Shown: one piece after another, positions 54,087 to 63,118 of the stretch
How the letters are laid out: each line of letters opens with the position of its first letter
Position numbering within the stretch: position 1 is the stretch's first letter
From: G965115915 sp965115915
GTDB lineage: Bacteria > Pseudomonadota > Gammaproteobacteria > Eutrophobiales > Eutrophobiaceae
DNA: 64,000 nt
Assembly: GCA_965115915.1 (NCBI GenBank)
Contig: OZ220483.1
Span: 558,001 to 622,000, forward strand
Direction of reading: 5' to 3'
The notes under the pieces: model-generated
Seen by the model: only the letters and a program-made list of their open reading frames with translations
Told to the model about the DNA's origin: nothing
The model's database searches: none
Made by a program: the position numbers and the translations under genes

Positions 54087-56642
54087 ATGAGTGAAGCTGA
54101 CAACAATTCCAATGCTCCTGAGCGCGTTTATCCAAGTGTCAATATAGAAGACGAAATGAAGCAGTCCTATATGGATTACGCGATGAGCGTAATCGTGGGA
54201 CGTGCGCTACCGGATGTACGCGATGGCCTGAAGCCGGTGCATAGACGGGTTTTGTATGCCATGTATGAAATGGGCAATGACTGGAACAGGAAGCACCAGA
54301 AATCCTCGCGCGTGGTTGGTGAAGTGATGGGCAAGTACCATCCGCATGGTGATAGTGCGATCTATGACACGATGGTGCGAATGGCACAGGATTTTTCCCA
54401 GCGTTATGTGCTGATAGATGGTCAGGGGAATTTCGGTTCCGTGGATGGGGATACGGCTGCCGCATCGCGCTATACCGAGGTGCGCATGGCGCGTCTTGCA
54501 CATGAGTTGCTGCTTGATATTGATAAGGAAACGGTTGATTTCATCCCCAACTACGACGGTGTGGAACGCGAGCCCTGTGTACTTCCGACCGGCCTTCCCA
54601 ATCTGCTTATCAATGGTTCCAGTGGTATTGCCGTCGGCATGGCGACAAATATCCCGCCGCATAATCTGGGGGAAGTGCTGGATGCCTGCCTGTATCTGCT
54701 TGATTATCCGGATGCCACGATCAATCGGCTTATTGAACTGGTGCCGGGTCCGGATTTTCCCACTTTCGGGATCATCAACGGGACCGCGGGTATCCATGAG
54801 GCCTATCACACGGGTCGTGGTCGGATACGTGTGCGTGCGCGCTGTCATATCGAAACCGATGCGTCTGGAAATGAGGCCATTGTAGTCACTGAACTGCCCT
54901 TTCAAGTGAATAAGGCGTTGTTGCAGATGAAGCTGGCCGAATTGGTCAAACAGAAAAAACTTACTGGTATCCGTGATCTGCGCGATGAATCCGATCGGGA
55001 GGGGATGCGTCTCGTGATTATGTTGCGTCGAGGCGAGATGTCGGAGATCGTGCTCAACAATTTATACAAGCAGACTGCCATGCAGTCTGTGTTCGGCATC
55101 AACCTGGTTGCGTTGAGTGGCAACAGACCACGGCAATTCAGTCTGAAGGATATGTTGGCCGCTTTTCTGGATCACCGCCGCGAAGTTGTTACTCGGCGCA
55201 GTCTGTTTGAATTGCGCAAGGCACGGGCACGTGCGCATCTGCTGGAAGGATTGGCTATCGCGTTGGTGAATATCGATTCCGTGGTGTCCCTGATTCGTGG
55301 TTCACGTGTTCCTGCAGAGGCAAGACAGGCCCTGATGGAAAAGCACTGGCCGCCGGGGATGGTAGTGGAGATGTTGGCCCGGGCGGGTGACATCAGCACG
55401 CAACCGGAAGATATGGAGGAGGGTTGCGGCATGACGGAATCCGGTTACCGCCTGTCTCCGGCCCAGGCGCAGGCGATCCTGGAACTGCGTTTGCAAAAGT
55501 TGACGGGACTGGAACGGGAAAAGATCATCGAAGAATTTGGCTCGTTGCTGGATGCCATCGTTGAGTTGCAGCAAATTCTTTCTGATCAGATGCGTCTTGA
55601 GCAGGTTATTCGTGAGGAATTGCAACGGCTGAAAGGACGATATGCCGACCCGCGTCGAACCGAGATCAACTCCGATCAAGAGGATTTGGAACAGGCGGAC
55701 TTGATCCCGGAGGCGGAAATGGTTGTTACACTGTCTCATGCAGGGTATGTCAAGGCGCAGCCTTTGGACGCCTATCGTTCACAGCGCCGTGGTGGCAAGG
55801 GGAAACTGGCGACCACGACGCGAGCGGAAGACTTCATTGTGCGGCTGTATATTGCAAGTACCCACGATGCCATCCTGTGTTTTTCCAGCCTGGGGAAAGT
55901 CTACTGGATAGAACGGGTCTACCAGCTTCCCCAGGCTGGACGCCATGCGCGTGGTAAGCCGATTATCAATCTGTTGCCGCTGAGTGAGGGAGAGCGCATC
56001 AGCGCAATCCTGCCAATCCGCGAATACACCGCCGACCGCTATCTGTTTATGGCGACTGCCAATGGCACAATCAAAAAGACTGCGTTACAGGCATATTCGC
56101 GACCGCGTAGCTCGGGTCTCCGCGCCATTCATCTGGGTGAGGGGGACCGTCTCATTGGTGTGGAACTGACCGATGGCGGGCAGGATGTGATGCTGTTCAG
56201 CAATGCCGGGAAGGTTGTCCGTTTCAGTGAGTCACGGGTGCGTTCTACAGGGCGTATCTCCAAAGGTGTTCGCGGGATGCGGTTGTCGAAGGGGCAGCGT
56301 ATTATCTCTCTAATCGTGGTCGAACGGGACAAACATGTCCTGACCGCCACCTGGAATGGTTTCGGCAAATGCACTCTGGCAAGCGAATATCCAAGCCATG
56401 GTCGTGGTGGCAAGGGGGTTATAGCGATACGTACCGGTGAGCGTAATGGCGATCTGATGGGCGCAATCGCTGTGGAAAAGGGCGATGAGGTGATTCTGAT
56501 TAGCAATCAGGGCACCTTGATCCGTTCGCCGGTGTCGGACATTTCGGTGGTGGGCCGTAACACCCAGGGTGTGCGTCTGTTGCGGTTGAATGAGGGAGAG
56601 CATTTGGTCGGTATTGAGCGTATTTCCGATGCTGGAGATTAG
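54087..56642 (+). CDS. gyrA: DNA gyrase subunit A
   Basis: The cleavage and rejoining subunit of gyrase, which introduces negative supercoils. 851 residues. The active-site tyrosine is Tyr129 in AASRYTEVRMA. The quinolone-resistance region MGKYHPHGDSAIYDTMVRM has Ser90 and Asp94, equal to Ser83 and Asp87 of E. coli, so no resistance change is seen. The C-terminal beta-pinwheel carries the GyrA box QRRGGKGK (residue about 570). The first gene of the serC-pheA-hisC-tyrA-aroA-cmk-rpsA series. Confidence 0.98.
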   Translation: MSEADNNSNAPERVYPSVNIEDEMKQSYMDYAMSVIVGRALPDVRDGLKPVHRRVLYAMYEMGNDWNRKHQKSSRVVGEVMGKYHPHGDSAIYDTMVRMAQDFSQRYVLIDGQGNFGSVDGDTAAASRYTEVRMARLAHELLLDIDKETVDFIPNYDGVEREPCVLPTGLPNLLINGSSGIAVGMATNIPPHNLGEVLDACLYLLDYPDATINRLIELVPGPDFPTFGIINGTAGIHEAYHTGRGRIRVRARCHIETDASGNEAIVVTELPFQVNKALLQMKLAELVKQKKLTGIRDLRDESDREGMRLVIMLRRGEMSEIVLNNLYKQTAMQSVFGINLVALSGNRPRQFSLKDMLAAFLDHRREVVTRRSLFELRKARARAHLLEGLAIALVNIDSVVSLIRGSRVPAEARQALMEKHWPPGMVVEMLARAGDISTQPEDMEEGCGMTESGYRLSPAQAQAILELRLQKLTGLEREKIIEEFGSLLDAIVELQQILSDQMRLEQVIREELQRLKGRYADPRRTEINSDQEDLEQADLIPEAEMVVTLSHAGYVKAQPLDAYRSQRRGGKGKLATTTRAEDFIVRLYIASTHDAILCFSSLGKVYWIERVYQLPQAGRHARGKPIINLLPLSEGERISAILPIREYTADRYLFMATANGTIKKTALQAYSRPRSSGLRAIHLGEGDRLIGVELTDGGQDVMLFSNAGKVVRFSESRVRSTGRISKGVRGMRLSKGQRIISLIVVERDKHVLTATWNGFGKCTLASEYPSHGRGGKGVIAIRTGERNGDLMGAIAVEKGDEVILISNQGTLIRSPVSDISVVGRNTQGVRLLRLNEGEHLVGIERISDAGD

Positions 56643-56739
56643 CACGGTGCGGAGATTCGGGGGAAAGTTTGCGGGTGTGGGAGTACCGGTGTGGCAGTTG
56701 TAGGTTGAGTGCCGCACAGTGATATCGGGATATCCTCCA

Positions 56740-57825
56740 GTGTCTGTGCAGCGATACAACTTCAGTGCCGGGCCGGCCATGTTGCCGTTCGAGGTGATGC
56801 AGCAGGCTCGGGAGGAGCTATTGGATTGGGGGGGGCGTGGCTATTCGGTAATGGAGATTAGCCACCGTAGTCCGGAGTTTCAGGAACTGGCGTACCGAAT
56901 TGAGGCTGATCTGCGGGAATTGTACGCAGTCCCGACAAGCTACCGGGTGCTGTTTTTGGCTGGAGGGGCATCGCATCAGTTTGCGATGGTACCAATGAAC
57001 CTGGTGCCACCGAATGAGGGTGCAGATTACCTGCATACCGGGCACTGGTCCGGGATGGCATTGCGGGAGGCGCAAAAGTATTGCCGTGCCCGTACGGCGA
57101 TGTCTGCCGCGGAGAGTGGTTTCACTACTATTCCTCCGCGGGTATCCTGGGAGATCGATCCTGCCAGTCGCTATGTTTATCTGGCCTTGAATGAGACCCT
57201 CAAAGGTTTGGAATTCCCGGAGCCGCCGGATTGTGGCGAGTTGCCATTAGTGGCTGATGCCACCTCGAATTTTCTGTCCGGACCACTGGACATCGGGCGT
57301 TTCGGCCTGATCTTTGCGGGTGCCCAAAAGAATGTCGCCCCCGCAGGCATGACGGTGGTCATCGTGCATGAAAGTTTATTGGGTCGCGCCCGTACTGATT
57401 GTCCGCGAGTGTTCAATTTTAGCGAGCAGGCACGGGAGCGGAGTATGTGCAATACGCCGCCGACTTTCAACTGGTACATGGCGGGGCTGAATTTCGGCTG
57501 GTTAAAGCGGCAGGGGGGGATGCGTGTCATGGCTGAGCGAAACCGGCGCAAGGCACAGCGTCTTTATGCCTGTATCGATGGTTCTGGCCTGTATGAAAAC
57601 CGTATCGACAGGCGATTTCGTTCCCGTATGAACGTGAGTTTTGAGTTGAACCGTTCCGAGTTGGAAGGACGCTTTGTCGAGGAGGCTGAGGCGGTGGGGT
57701 TGCATGCCCTGCGTGGTCATTCCCGGATCGGTGGGTTGCGAGCGAGCGTTTATAATGCGATGCCGGAGGCAGGCGTATCCGCTTTGGTGGATTTCATGTG
57801 TGATTTTGAGCGTAGATATGGCTGA
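56740..57825 (+). CDS. serC: phosphoserine aminotransferase
   Basis: Makes 3-phosphoserine from 3-phosphohydroxypyruvate (and 4-phosphohydroxythreonine for vitamin B6). Start placed at GTG 56740 (MSVQRYNFSAGPAMLP), giving 361 residues as in E. coli (362) with GGGAT upstream; GTG 56719 is an alternative. The PLP lysine is in FAGAQKNVAPAGMTVVIV. The substrate-binding tail HALRGHSRIGGLRASVYNAMP is present. Overlaps pheA by 8 nt. Confidence 0.96.
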   Translation: MSVQRYNFSAGPAMLPFEVMQQAREELLDWGGRGYSVMEISHRSPEFQELAYRIEADLRELYAVPTSYRVLFLAGGASHQFAMVPMNLVPPNEGADYLHTGHWSGMALREAQKYCRARTAMSAAESGFTTIPPRVSWEIDPASRYVYLALNETLKGLEFPEPPDCGELPLVADATSNFLSGPLDIGRFGLIFAGAQKNVAPAGMTVVIVHESLLGRARTDCPRVFNFSEQARERSMCNTPPTFNWYMAGLNFGWLKRQGGMRVMAERNRRKAQRLYACIDGSGLYENRIDRRFRSRMNVSFELNRSELEGRFVEEAEAVGLHALRGHSRIGGLRASVYNAMPEAGVSALVDFMCDFERRYG

Positions 57826-58933
57826 TAGTGATGATCGTCATAATGGTTCCGCCCCTGCTGAGACAAAGGAGGTGGATAAGCTGCGTCGTGTGATTGATAA
57901 GACGGATGAACAGCTTTTGGCTTTGTTCAATGAGCGCGCACGTCTGGCACAGCAGATTGGCAAGCAGAAGCAAAGCTCCGGGGCGAGTGTGTTTTATTGC
58001 CCTGAACGGGAGGCGCAGATCGTATCCAGGATGCTTCGGCAAAACCCTGGACCATTGCCGGATGCAGCGGTGGATCGGATATTTCGCGAGCTGATGTCTG
58101 CGTGCCTTGCCTTGCAGCAGCCGCTACGTGTGGCTTATCTGGGTCCGGAGGGGACCTTTACTCATGCAGCGACAGTGGAGCATTTTGGTCATGCGCTGGT
58201 CGCTGTCAGTCAAGCGAGTATTGACCGGGTGTTCTATCAGGTCAGTTCCAGGGATTGTGATTATGGTGTGGTGCCCATTGAAAACTCCACCGAGGGTGTA
58301 GTAACGCACACGCTGGACATGTTTATTGAGTCCAGTCTGTTGATCTGTGGGGAAGTGCAGTTGCCGGTGCATCACCATCTGCTGGCTACGGAGCCGAAAC
58401 TGTCGGGCATCCGCCGTCTGTATTCACACGAACAGTCATTTGCCCAGTGTCGCAATTGGCTGGATAGCAAATTGCCGGGAGCGGAGCGGTTTTCGGTGAA
58501 CAGTAACGCCGAAGCGGCTCAAAAGGCGGCCACGGCGTCACATGCCGGGGCCATAGCCAGTGCTGCCGCGGCCGAACTCTACAGTCTGCCCATACGAGCC
58601 AGTAATATTGAAGATAACCCGGACAACACTACCCGGTTCCTGATTATTGGCAGGAGGCCGGTCGCACCCAGTGGCAATGACAAGACAACGCTGCTTTTTT
58701 CTGTAGCCCATCGTGCCGGGGCCCTGCATCGGGCATTGAGTTGTTTTGTTTCCCATCGGATCAACATGACCCGTATCGAGTCGCGTCCTTCACGCCAGGG
58801 TGTGTGGGAGTACGTGTTCTTTGTGGACGTTTTGGGCCATGCCGATGAAGAGCCGTTGCGGGTCGCGTTGAAGGAGTTGAGAGAGGCGGTGCCGATGTTG
58901 AAGTTGCTTGGTTCTTACCCACAGCAGCCATGA
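57818..58933 (+). CDS. pheA: chorismate mutase / prephenate dehydratase
   Basis: A bifunctional enzyme of phenylalanine synthesis, 371 residues from ATG 57818. Residues about 20-105 are an AroQ chorismate mutase (VDKLRRVIDKTDEQLLALFNERARLAQQIGKQK). Residues about 108-285 are prephenate dehydratase (VAYLGPEGTFTHAA, VVPIENSTEGVV, and NPDNTTRFLIIG with the TRF motif). Residues about 295-371 are an ACT domain (FSVAHRAGALHRAL, RIESRPSR) for phenylalanine inhibition. The start lies within the end of serC; the stop overlaps hisC (ATGA). Confidence 0.97.
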   Translation: MADSDDRHNGSAPAETKEVDKLRRVIDKTDEQLLALFNERARLAQQIGKQKQSSGASVFYCPEREAQIVSRMLRQNPGPLPDAAVDRIFRELMSACLALQQPLRVAYLGPEGTFTHAATVEHFGHALVAVSQASIDRVFYQVSSRDCDYGVVPIENSTEGVVTHTLDMFIESSLLICGEVQLPVHHHLLATEPKLSGIRRLYSHEQSFAQCRNWLDSKLPGAERFSVNSNAEAAQKAATASHAGAIASAAAAELYSLPIRASNIEDNPDNTTRFLIIGRRPVAPSGNDKTTLLFSVAHRAGALHRALSCFVSHRINMTRIESRPSRQGVWEYVFFVDVLGHADEEPLRVALKELREAVPMLKLLGSYPQQP

Positions 58934-60084
58934 GGTTGGCCCCGGTGTCTTGCGACCTCCCCCATTTTGCTCTGCCGCAGCTTCGGACCTTGGAGCCATA
59001 CCAGGCTGGGCGGCCAGCCGAGATGTTGGTGCGTGAGTATGGCTTCGAGGAGGATCGGATCGCCTGTCTGGCATCGAATGAGAATCCACTGGGCCCTTCC
59101 CCCAGGGTTTGTCGTCAGTTGCGACATGACGATGCGATCGATGGTGCAATCAGTCGCTATCCGGATGGAGAGGGATATGCGCTCAGACAGGCGTTGTCTG
59201 TTCATCTGGGTGTGGACAGCCAGTGCATCGTGCTGGGAAACGGTTCCAATGAATTGCTGGAACTGATCGCCAGGGCGGTGGTTTGTCCGGGACGGGAAGT
59301 GGTCTACTCGGAGTATGGATTCGCGGTGTATCCATTGCTCACGCAGCTCACTGGTGGTACTCATGTCGTTGTTCCGGCAAAAAATTATGGGCACGACCTG
59401 AATGCCATGGCAAAGCGGGTGACAGAGTCCACCTGCCTGGTTTTTCTCGCCAATCCCAACAATCCCACAGGCACCTGGTTCCCTGATGCGGCGCTGTGCG
59501 ATTTTCTGCAGTCAGTGCCGAACCAGGCGGTTGTGGTGCTGGATGAGGCCTACCACGAATATGCTGCCGCAAACCAAAGCTGGCCACAGTCGATCAGGTT
59601 GCTGAAACAATTTTCCAATCTGGTGATTACGCGCACCTTCTCGAAGGCCTGGGGCCTGGCTGGTCTGCGTATCGGCTATGCGATAGCGCATCCGGATATG
59701 GCGGGACTCCTCAACCGTATCCGACAGCCATTCAACATTAATGCCATGGCCCTTCGTGCCGCCATCTGTGCACTGCAGGATCGGGAACATCTTGCACACA
59801 GTTTGCAGGTAAATGAACAGGGCAGGGAACAGATTTGTATGGCCCTGGGGCGGATGGGCCTGGAGTATCTGTGTTCTCCGGCCAACTATGTGCTGTTGTC
59901 TCTACCCGCGCCCTGGTCCGGATCGGAACTCGCTGACGCCTTGTTGTCACAGGGGGTGATTGTTCGTCCACTGGATAACTATGCCTTGTCGCGTCATCTT
60001 CGGGTATCGGTTGGCATGGAGTGGGAAAACGCGCTTTTTGTCCGGGCCCTGGACAGTCTCCTGGGTGGCGGTTTACGGGTGTGA
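58930..60084 (+). CDS. hisC: histidinol-phosphate aminotransferase (HisC2 type)
   Basis: A 384-residue fold-type I PLP aminotransferase. Motifs: YQAGRPAEMLVREYG, LASNENPLGPSP, FLANPNNPTGTW, VVLDEAYHEYA and the PLP lysine in ITRTFSKAWGLAGLRIGYA. In the pheA-hisC-tyrA setting, HisC2 proteins often serve in tyrosine/phenylalanine transamination as well as in histidine synthesis. Overlaps pheA (ATGA) and tyrA (GTGA), so it is fully coupled. Confidence 0.95.
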   Translation: MRLAPVSCDLPHFALPQLRTLEPYQAGRPAEMLVREYGFEEDRIACLASNENPLGPSPRVCRQLRHDDAIDGAISRYPDGEGYALRQALSVHLGVDSQCIVLGNGSNELLELIARAVVCPGREVVYSEYGFAVYPLLTQLTGGTHVVVPAKNYGHDLNAMAKRVTESTCLVFLANPNNPTGTWFPDAALCDFLQSVPNQAVVVLDEAYHEYAAANQSWPQSIRLLKQFSNLVITRTFSKAWGLAGLRIGYAIAHPDMAGLLNRIRQPFNINAMALRAAICALQDREHLAHSLQVNEQGREQICMALGRMGLEYLCSPANYVLLSLPAPWSGSELADALLSQGVIVRPLDNYALSRHLRVSVGMEWENALFVRALDSLLGGGLRV

Positions 60085-60971
60085 TCGGACGGCTGCTGAT
60101 CATCGGTCTTGGTCTGATTGGCGGGTCGCTGGCGCTGGCTTTGCGCAAGTCGGGAGCGGATGTCTATCTGACGGGTTGTGACTGTGACCCGGACTGCCTG
60201 CATCTGGCCCGACAGCGAGGGGTTTTTGATGCGGTGGTATCCGATCCTGTCAGTGTGGCGTGTGATGCTGACATAATAATGGTCGCCACCCCTCCCAGCC
60301 AGTACCCGGTGCTGTTTCGAGGACTGGTGCCGGCACTTGGTAGAGGTCGGGCGGTGATTACCGATGCGGGCAGTGTCAAGTGCCGTCTCATTCGTTATGC
60401 GGAGCAGGAACTGGGGGAGTTTTTCCCACGTTTTGTGCCGGGGCATCCAATAGCGGGCACTGAGTTCAGTGGACTGCATGCCGCTTTTGCGGAGTTGTTT
60501 GAACAGCATCGGGTCATCCTGACCCCGCTGCCCGCTACCGATACGGAGGCCCTGGCAGCAGTGCGGCGGATGTGGGAACTGAGCGGTGCCAGTGTCTCTC
60601 TGCTTGACCCGACTCACCACGACGAGGTCCTGGCCGCTACCAGCCATCTTCCGCATGTCCTCGCCTATGCCCTGGTGGACTGTCTTGCACAGTTGCCGGA
60701 CCGGCATGAGGTATTTCAATTTGCTGCTGGAGGCTTTGCTGATTTTACCCGTATCGCCTCCAGCAGTCCTTTGATGTGGCACGATATCTGCCTGTTGAAT
60801 CGTGAGCCCTTACTGGCGATGCTGGGGCGTTTTGAATCGCATGTTGCGGGTTTGCGCAGATTGCTGGAGCAGGAAGACAGTGCCGGGCTGATGGAGCTTT
60901 TTAGCGGAGTCAAAGGGATCCGGGATCAGTTCAGGGATGTGCGCAAATTGCGTGATGTCGATCAAAACTGA
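60081..60971 (+). CDS. tyrA: prephenate dehydrogenase
   Basis: Oxidises prephenate to 4-hydroxyphenylpyruvate with NAD(P)+ for tyrosine synthesis. Start at GTG 60081, overlapping the hisC stop (GTGA); 296 residues. The Rossmann motif is LLIIGLGLIGGSLALALRKS; GHPIAGTEFSG holds the catalytic His region and THHDEVLAATSHLPHVLAYAL a second conserved His. No ACT domain is fused at the C-terminus. The stop lies 17 nt inside aroA; in P. aeruginosa the two are one fused protein. Confidence 0.95.
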   Translation: MIGRLLIIGLGLIGGSLALALRKSGADVYLTGCDCDPDCLHLARQRGVFDAVVSDPVSVACDADIIMVATPPSQYPVLFRGLVPALGRGRAVITDAGSVKCRLIRYAEQELGEFFPRFVPGHPIAGTEFSGLHAAFAELFEQHRVILTPLPATDTEALAAVRRMWELSGASVSLLDPTHHDEVLAATSHLPHVLAYALVDCLAQLPDRHEVFQFAAGGFADFTRIASSSPLMWHDICLLNREPLLAMLGRFESHVAGLRRLLEQEDSAGLMELFSGVKGIRDQFRDVRKLRDVDQN

Positions 60972-62313
60972 CGGGAACGGCGTGACGGAGACGATCCCGG
61001 ATACCCTGTGTGTTTATCCCTCGGGGCCATTATGTGGGACCTTGCAGATCCCCGGTGACAAGTCCATATCGCATCGTGCGCTGATACTGGCCTCTATTGC
61101 GGAGGGCCGGACCCGTATCCGCGGACTGCTTGCCGCCGCCGATATCCATGCCAGTCTGTCGGCACTGCGTCAACTCGGTGTTGGCATTCAGTGGCAGGGA
61201 GATGAGTTGCAGGTATCCGGCGTTGGATTGCGTGGCCTGCGGGCTGCATCGACCGCGCTGGATATGGGCAACTCCGGTACTGCGGCGCGTCTGTTCGCGG
61301 GTTTGTTGTGTGCACAGGGTTTCGCCAGTCGTCTGATTGGAGATGATTCTTTGCAGAGCAGGCCGATGGCACGGGTCGTCCAGCCGTTGTGTGCAATGGG
61401 GGCCGACATCACGGCCAGTCCCTCCGGCACGTTGCCGCTGGATATTGGTGCCAGCAGTGGTCTGCAGGGCCTCACCTGGAGACCAGAGTTTGCCAGTGCC
61501 CAGTTGAAGTCGGCCATCCTGCTTGCCGGCTTGTATGCGCGTGGTGAGACTACAGTGGTCGAGATTGCGCCGACTCGGGATCATACCGAGCGCTTGTTGC
61601 GTCGGTTTGGTCATGCCCCGATGATACGTGACGACAGTGTTCGCATTGCTTCGACACCCCGGTTGCAAGGTTGCGAACTGGATGTGCCGGCAGATATCTC
61701 ATCGGCGGCATTTTTCATGGTGGCGGCGACACTTGTCCCGGGTTCGGATCTGTACTTGCCCAGAGTCGGGGTCAATCCGCGCCGTATCGGGGTGATCGAT
61801 ATTTTGCGTCGTATGGGCGCTGATATCCGTCTGTGCGGACAGCATGAATGTAGCGGTGAACCAGTGGCAGACATTCATGTTGTGCATGCCCCTTTGCGGG
61901 GCATAGCCATTCCCGTGGGACTGGTGCCCGGCGCAATCGACGAATTTCCTGCCATATTGGTTGCGGCGGCGCATGCTCGGGGTACCACTGTGCTCGATGG
62001 TGCGGGAGAACTGCGGGTCAAGGAGAGTGATCGTATCGCTGCGATGGCAAACGGCTTGTCAAGCATGGGCATAAATACCCAGGTAATGGATGATGGCATG
62101 GTAGTGGAGGGTGGCCAGGCGGCGCATTCCGGGGAGGTGGACAGTTGTGGTGACCACCGTATCGCGATGGCGTTTGCGGTGGCTGGTGCCGCCTCCGTAC
62201 CGGTTCGTATCGATCACTGCGCGAATGTTGCCACTTCCTTCCCGGGCTTCGTGGACTGTGCCATCCAGGCAGGCATGGACATCAGAGACATATCCTCGGG
62301 CTGGCCGCCCTGA
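60955..62313 (+). CDS. aroA: 3-phosphoshikimate 1-carboxyvinyltransferase (EPSP synthase)
   Basis: Joins phosphoenolpyruvate to shikimate 3-phosphate, the sixth step of the shikimate pathway. Start taken at ATG 60955, 452 residues. PGDKSISHRALILASIAEG (active-site Lys), MGNSGTAARLFAGLL, SRPMARVVQPL, AGLYARGETTVVE, DEFPAILVAAAHARGTT and ELRVKESDRIA are all present. The N-terminus is similar to class II (CP4-like) EPSP synthases, judging by GNSGTAARLFAG; this is a judgement from memory. Coupled with tyrA. Confidence 0.96.
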   Translation: MSIKTDGNGVTETIPDTLCVYPSGPLCGTLQIPGDKSISHRALILASIAEGRTRIRGLLAAADIHASLSALRQLGVGIQWQGDELQVSGVGLRGLRAASTALDMGNSGTAARLFAGLLCAQGFASRLIGDDSLQSRPMARVVQPLCAMGADITASPSGTLPLDIGASSGLQGLTWRPEFASAQLKSAILLAGLYARGETTVVEIAPTRDHTERLLRRFGHAPMIRDDSVRIASTPRLQGCELDVPADISSAAFFMVAATLVPGSDLYLPRVGVNPRRIGVIDILRRMGADIRLCGQHECSGEPVADIHVVHAPLRGIAIPVGLVPGAIDEFPAILVAAAHARGTTVLDGAGELRVKESDRIAAMANGLSSMGINTQVMDDGMVVEGGQAAHSGEVDSCGDHRIAMAFAVAGAASVPVRIDHCANVATSFPGFVDCAIQAGMDIRDISSGWPP

Positions 62314-62319
62314 ACGGCG

Positions 62320-63027
62320 ATGTGTGTGGTTGCCCCGGTGATCAGTATTGACGGCCCAGGTGGCGTGGGGAAGGGCACGGTGGCCGGGATGCTGGCTACT
62401 CGTCTTGGATGGCACGTGCTCGATAGTGGCGCCATTTACCGATCTGTGGCTTGGCTTGCTGATCGTCAGCGATGTGACCCGGAGGACGAGCGGGCATTGG
62501 TTGGATTGACGCGGGATTTGGATGTGCGTTGCAACTATGATCCGGTGCTGGGCGAGACACGCATCCTGTTGGCGGATGAGGACATCAGTGATAAACTACG
62601 CAGTGAGGTGTGTGGCGACTTGGCCTCGCGCATTGCAACCGCACCATTGGTGAGAAAGAGCCTGCTGGATCGACAGCGTGCCTTTTGTCGTCTCCCGGGG
62701 TTGGTTGCGGACGGCAGGGATATGGGCACGGTGGTATTTCCACAGGCCACGCTCAAGGTCTATCTGGTGGCCAGTCCCGAGGAACGTGCGAAAAGACGCC
62801 ATAGGCAATTGAAAAGAAGGGGGGTTTGCCGTAGTCTATCGCTATCCCGGATTTTGGACGACATGACAAACCGGGATGTCAGAGACAGGGGACGTGCCGT
62901 CTCGCCACTGCATCCAGCGGATGACGCGTTACTTATCGATACCAATCGGCTCAGTGCATCCGCTGTCTGCGAGATGATCCTGAACGGCCTGTTTGCCGTT
63001 GCTCCGGAGTTTCGGGGTGACACCTGA
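62320..63027 (+). CDS. cmk: cytidylate kinase
   Basis: Phosphorylates CMP and dCMP with ATP. 235 residues. The P-loop is SIDGPGGVGKGTVAGML; LDSGAIYRSVAW carries the substrate Asp and Arg, and VADGRDMGTVVFPQA, ASPEERAKRRH and RDVRDRGRAVSPL complete the pattern. Its ATG is 6 nt after the aroA stop. rpsA follows by 91 nt, the usual gammaproteobacterial order. Confidence 0.97.
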   Translation: MCVVAPVISIDGPGGVGKGTVAGMLATRLGWHVLDSGAIYRSVAWLADRQRCDPEDERALVGLTRDLDVRCNYDPVLGETRILLADEDISDKLRSEVCGDLASRIATAPLVRKSLLDRQRAFCRLPGLVADGRDMGTVVFPQATLKVYLVASPEERAKRRHRQLKRRGVCRSLSLSRILDDMTNRDVRDRGRAVSPLHPADDALLIDTNRLSASAVCEMILNGLFAVAPEFRGDT

Positions 63028-63118
63028 CTGCCGTTGCGTGTATTTGTACCGGTCTTGCCGGCGGGCGATGGCTGTCTCGAATGAGGAAAAATTTGTAAGA
63101 AAACCGAATAAATAAAAC

